In this document: piece after piece, positions 5,951 through 6,848 of the stretch
How the letters are laid out: the number at the start of each line of letters is the position of its first letter
Position numbering within the stretch: position 1 is the stretch's first letter
Source: Sporomusaceae bacterium UBA1887
Lineage (GTDB): Bacteria; Bacillota; Negativicutes; Sporomusales; DSM-15969
Reading direction: 5' to 3'
Assembly: GCA_002337925.1 (NCBI GenBank)
Contig: DDHB01000024.1
Location: forward strand, 1-6,848
Length of the DNA: 6,848 nt
Position numbers and translations under genes: made by a program
The notes under the pieces: generated by a model
The model's input: only the letters and a program-made list of their open reading frames with translations
Told to the model about the DNA's origin: nothing
The model's database searches: none

Positions 5951-6145
5951 ATGTCTAAATTGGCCCTTACACTGGTTATTGTTGGAGCATTGAACTGGCT
6001 CCTTGTCGGTCTTTTCCAATTTGATCTGGTTGCTGCAATTTTGGGTGGCCAAAGTTCGTTTCTCAGCCGCGCCGTATACGCAATTGTTGGAATAGCGGGC
6101 TTAGCCTGCCTGCCACTATTGTTTGGCTCACGGTCCAGAATGTAA
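5951..6145 (+). CDS. DUF378 family small membrane protein
   Basis: A 64-residue integral membrane protein of unknown function. It has two membrane helices: residues 3-20 (LALTLVIVGALNWLLVG), running into the family hallmark NWLLVGLFQFDLVAAI, and about 39-57 (AVYAIVGIAGLACLPLLF). A short polar turn, LGGQSSFLS, joins them, and the C-terminus is short and basic. The start is ATG 5951, with AAAGGAGG 8 nt upstream; an earlier in-frame ATG at 5906 lacks a ribosome site and would place that AAAGGAGG inside the coding region. It matches the YuzA-like DUF378 pattern, common in Firmicutes and often encoded as a single gene. It is monocistronic here, with a hairpin after it. Nothing in the context reveals its job. 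Confidence 0.9.
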   Translation: MSKLALTLVIVGALNWLLVGLFQFDLVAAILGGQSSFLSRAVYAIVGIAGLACLPLLFGSRSRM

Positions 6146-6169
6146 CCTTTTATATTCACCAACGCTGAT

Positions 6170-6202
6170 TCCCTCCATCACACGGCAACGCAGATGGAGG
6201 GA
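6170..6202 (+). terminator. Probable terminator after the DUF378 gene
   Basis: TCCCTCCAT (6170-6178) pairs perfectly with ATGGAGGGA (6194-6202) around a 15-nt loop, with two further pairs beyond one mismatch. What follows, TTCTCCTATTTT, is only a broken T-tract, so termination may be incomplete. Confidence 0.65.
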
Positions 6203-6211
6203 TTCTCCTAT

Positions 6212-6239
6212 TTTCCACAACTCAAAAAAGTTGTATAAT
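6212..6239 (+). promoter_or_regulatory. Possible promoter of the M48 protease gene
   Basis: A perfect TATAAT (6234-6239) with TTTCCA (6212-6217) 16 bp upstream. The -10 is good and the -35 weak (4/6). It is the only promoter-like sequence between the DUF378 terminator and the protease gene, about 58 nt before the start codon. Confidence 0.4.
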
Positions 6240-6247
6240 TATTATCA
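6233..6247 (+). promoter_or_regulatory. Candidate Fur/PerR-family operator
   Basis: GTATAAT-T-ATTATCA matches the 7-1-7 Fur box TGATAATnATTATCA at 12 of 14 positions and the PerR box TTATAATnATTATAA also at 12 of 14. It covers the TATAAT of the putative promoter, where a repressor would block transcription. The surroundings are AT-rich, so chance is possible, and the sequence cannot say which regulator would bind. Confidence 0.35.
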
Positions 6248-6297
6248 TTACCTGTATCATTTTAAGAGTTTCCCGTCTGGGACTAGGAGGGAGCAGG

Positions 6298-6848
6298 ATG
6301 GCAAAAAAAATTCTCCAATCCAAGGTTACCCTTTTGCTGTTTACCGTAACGTTTATCTTTAACACTTTTGTCTTAATGCCAGTGACCCATGCTTCCTTGC
6401 GCAACATACTAATCGGCGGCGTAGTTGAATATTTCTATCTGCGCGAATCCTTGCTATATGCCCATAATAAGCAAAACAACGAAATCATGTCAGGTTACAA
6501 AAAAGAATATGGTGAGAATAGCGATGAACGGGCAACCGAAGTATTGGATTCGGTTATGCACCGTCTCTTAAAAAGTATTGATCCCGAGGAAAAAATAAAA
6601 CCAAAGTTCTCCTGGTTTGTTAACAATCAAACTACATTTAATGCTTTCTGCGGCTTAGGACATAACGTCAGTGTCAACATCGGGCTTTTTCACTATCTGA
6701 ATTATAATGAAGATGAAATCGCCTTCGTCCTCGCCCACGAGCTTGTCCACGGCATGAAGCTGCATTCGCTTAGTTCCTTACCTAAGCTGGTATCCTTCAA
6801 TGTTGTGCAGGCGCTTTATCTGGAGAAAAACCCTGGTACCATTTCTTA
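6298..6848 (+). CDS. Exported M48-type zinc metalloprotease (N-terminal part)
   Basis: The first 183 codons are present; the gene runs off the window. The N-terminus MAKKILQSK followed by a hydrophobic stretch to PVTHAS is a Sec signal peptide with likely cleavage after A32. The zinc motif HELVH is at 147-151, within DEIAFVLAHELVHGMKLHS, and upstream FNAFCGLGHNVSVNIGLFHYL fills the place of the M48 NAFA...G..V..GL segment. This is the layout of exported M48 proteases (BepA/YfgC-like), which in diderms take part in envelope protein quality control. In this window the product can only be called exported. The third zinc ligand, a glutamate further on, is not visible. ATG 6298 has AGGAGG 7 nt upstream. 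A Cys-containing FCGLGHNV replaces the usual ALPGG-type sequence, which may mark a subfamily. Confidence 0.87.
   Translation, partial: MAKKILQSKVTLLLFTVTFIFNTFVLMPVTHASLRNILIGGVVEYFYLRESLLYAHNKQNNEIMSGYKKEYGENSDERATEVLDSVMHRLLKSIDPEEKIKPKFSWFVNNQTTFNAFCGLGHNVSVNIGLFHYLNYNEDEIAFVLAHELVHGMKLHSLSSLPKLVSFNVVQALYLEKNPGTIS

Noticed and set aside
6123..6362. 79-codon plus-strand ORF overlapping the DUF378 end and the protease start
   Set aside because: It crosses the DUF378 hairpin and the protease ribosome site and overlaps two well-supported genes in another frame.

Overview
The window looks like ordinary chromosomal core DNA of a low-to-moderate GC Bacillota (Firmicutes) bacterium. Strong AGGAGG-type ribosome sites, T-rich intrinsic terminators, consensus sigma-A promoters, a Bacillus-type LexA box, a KimA-type potassium transporter and a DUF378 protein all point that way. 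A diderm Negativicute (Sporomusaceae-like) is my guess from the general look of the proteins. It is not proven by anything in the sequence. I see no phage, IS element, CRISPR array or defence cassette.

Layout. 1-1360, minus strand: DNA polymerase IV (dinB), ending near a 45-nt perfect palindrome, with a candidate LexA/SOS box just upstream of the gene. 1331-3451, minus strand: a KimA-family potassium permease. It is preceded by a roughly 200-nt leader that can fold into a multi-branched junction followed by a possible terminator. 3452-3743, minus strand: two serine tRNA genes (UGA, then GCU) driven by a perfect TTGACA-N18-TATAAT promoter and closed by a strong terminator. 3819-5015, plus strand: a CorA-family divalent-cation channel with a good promoter and a roughly 170-nt structured leader in which the Shine-Dalgarno can be sequestered. 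A palindromic bidirectional terminator separates it from a convergent polysaccharide deacetylase with a twin-arginine signal (5021-5794, minus). 5951-6202, plus: a 64-residue DUF378 membrane protein and its hairpin. 6211-6848, plus: a candidate Fur/PerR-like site and the first 183 codons of an exported M48-type zinc metalloprotease that runs off the end.

The genes do not form one pathway. Potassium (KimA) and magnesium or other divalent-cation (CorA) transport sit on either side of the tRNA pair, transcribed divergently, and each has its own long leader. The deacetylase, DUF378 protein and metalloprotease are envelope proteins. The points most worth a second look are the two transporter leaders, neither of which I could match confidently to a known riboswitch. 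The CorA leader has some resemblance to the magnesium M-box. Next are the SOS box at dinB, the Tat signal of the deacetylase and the Fur-family-like site before the protease.
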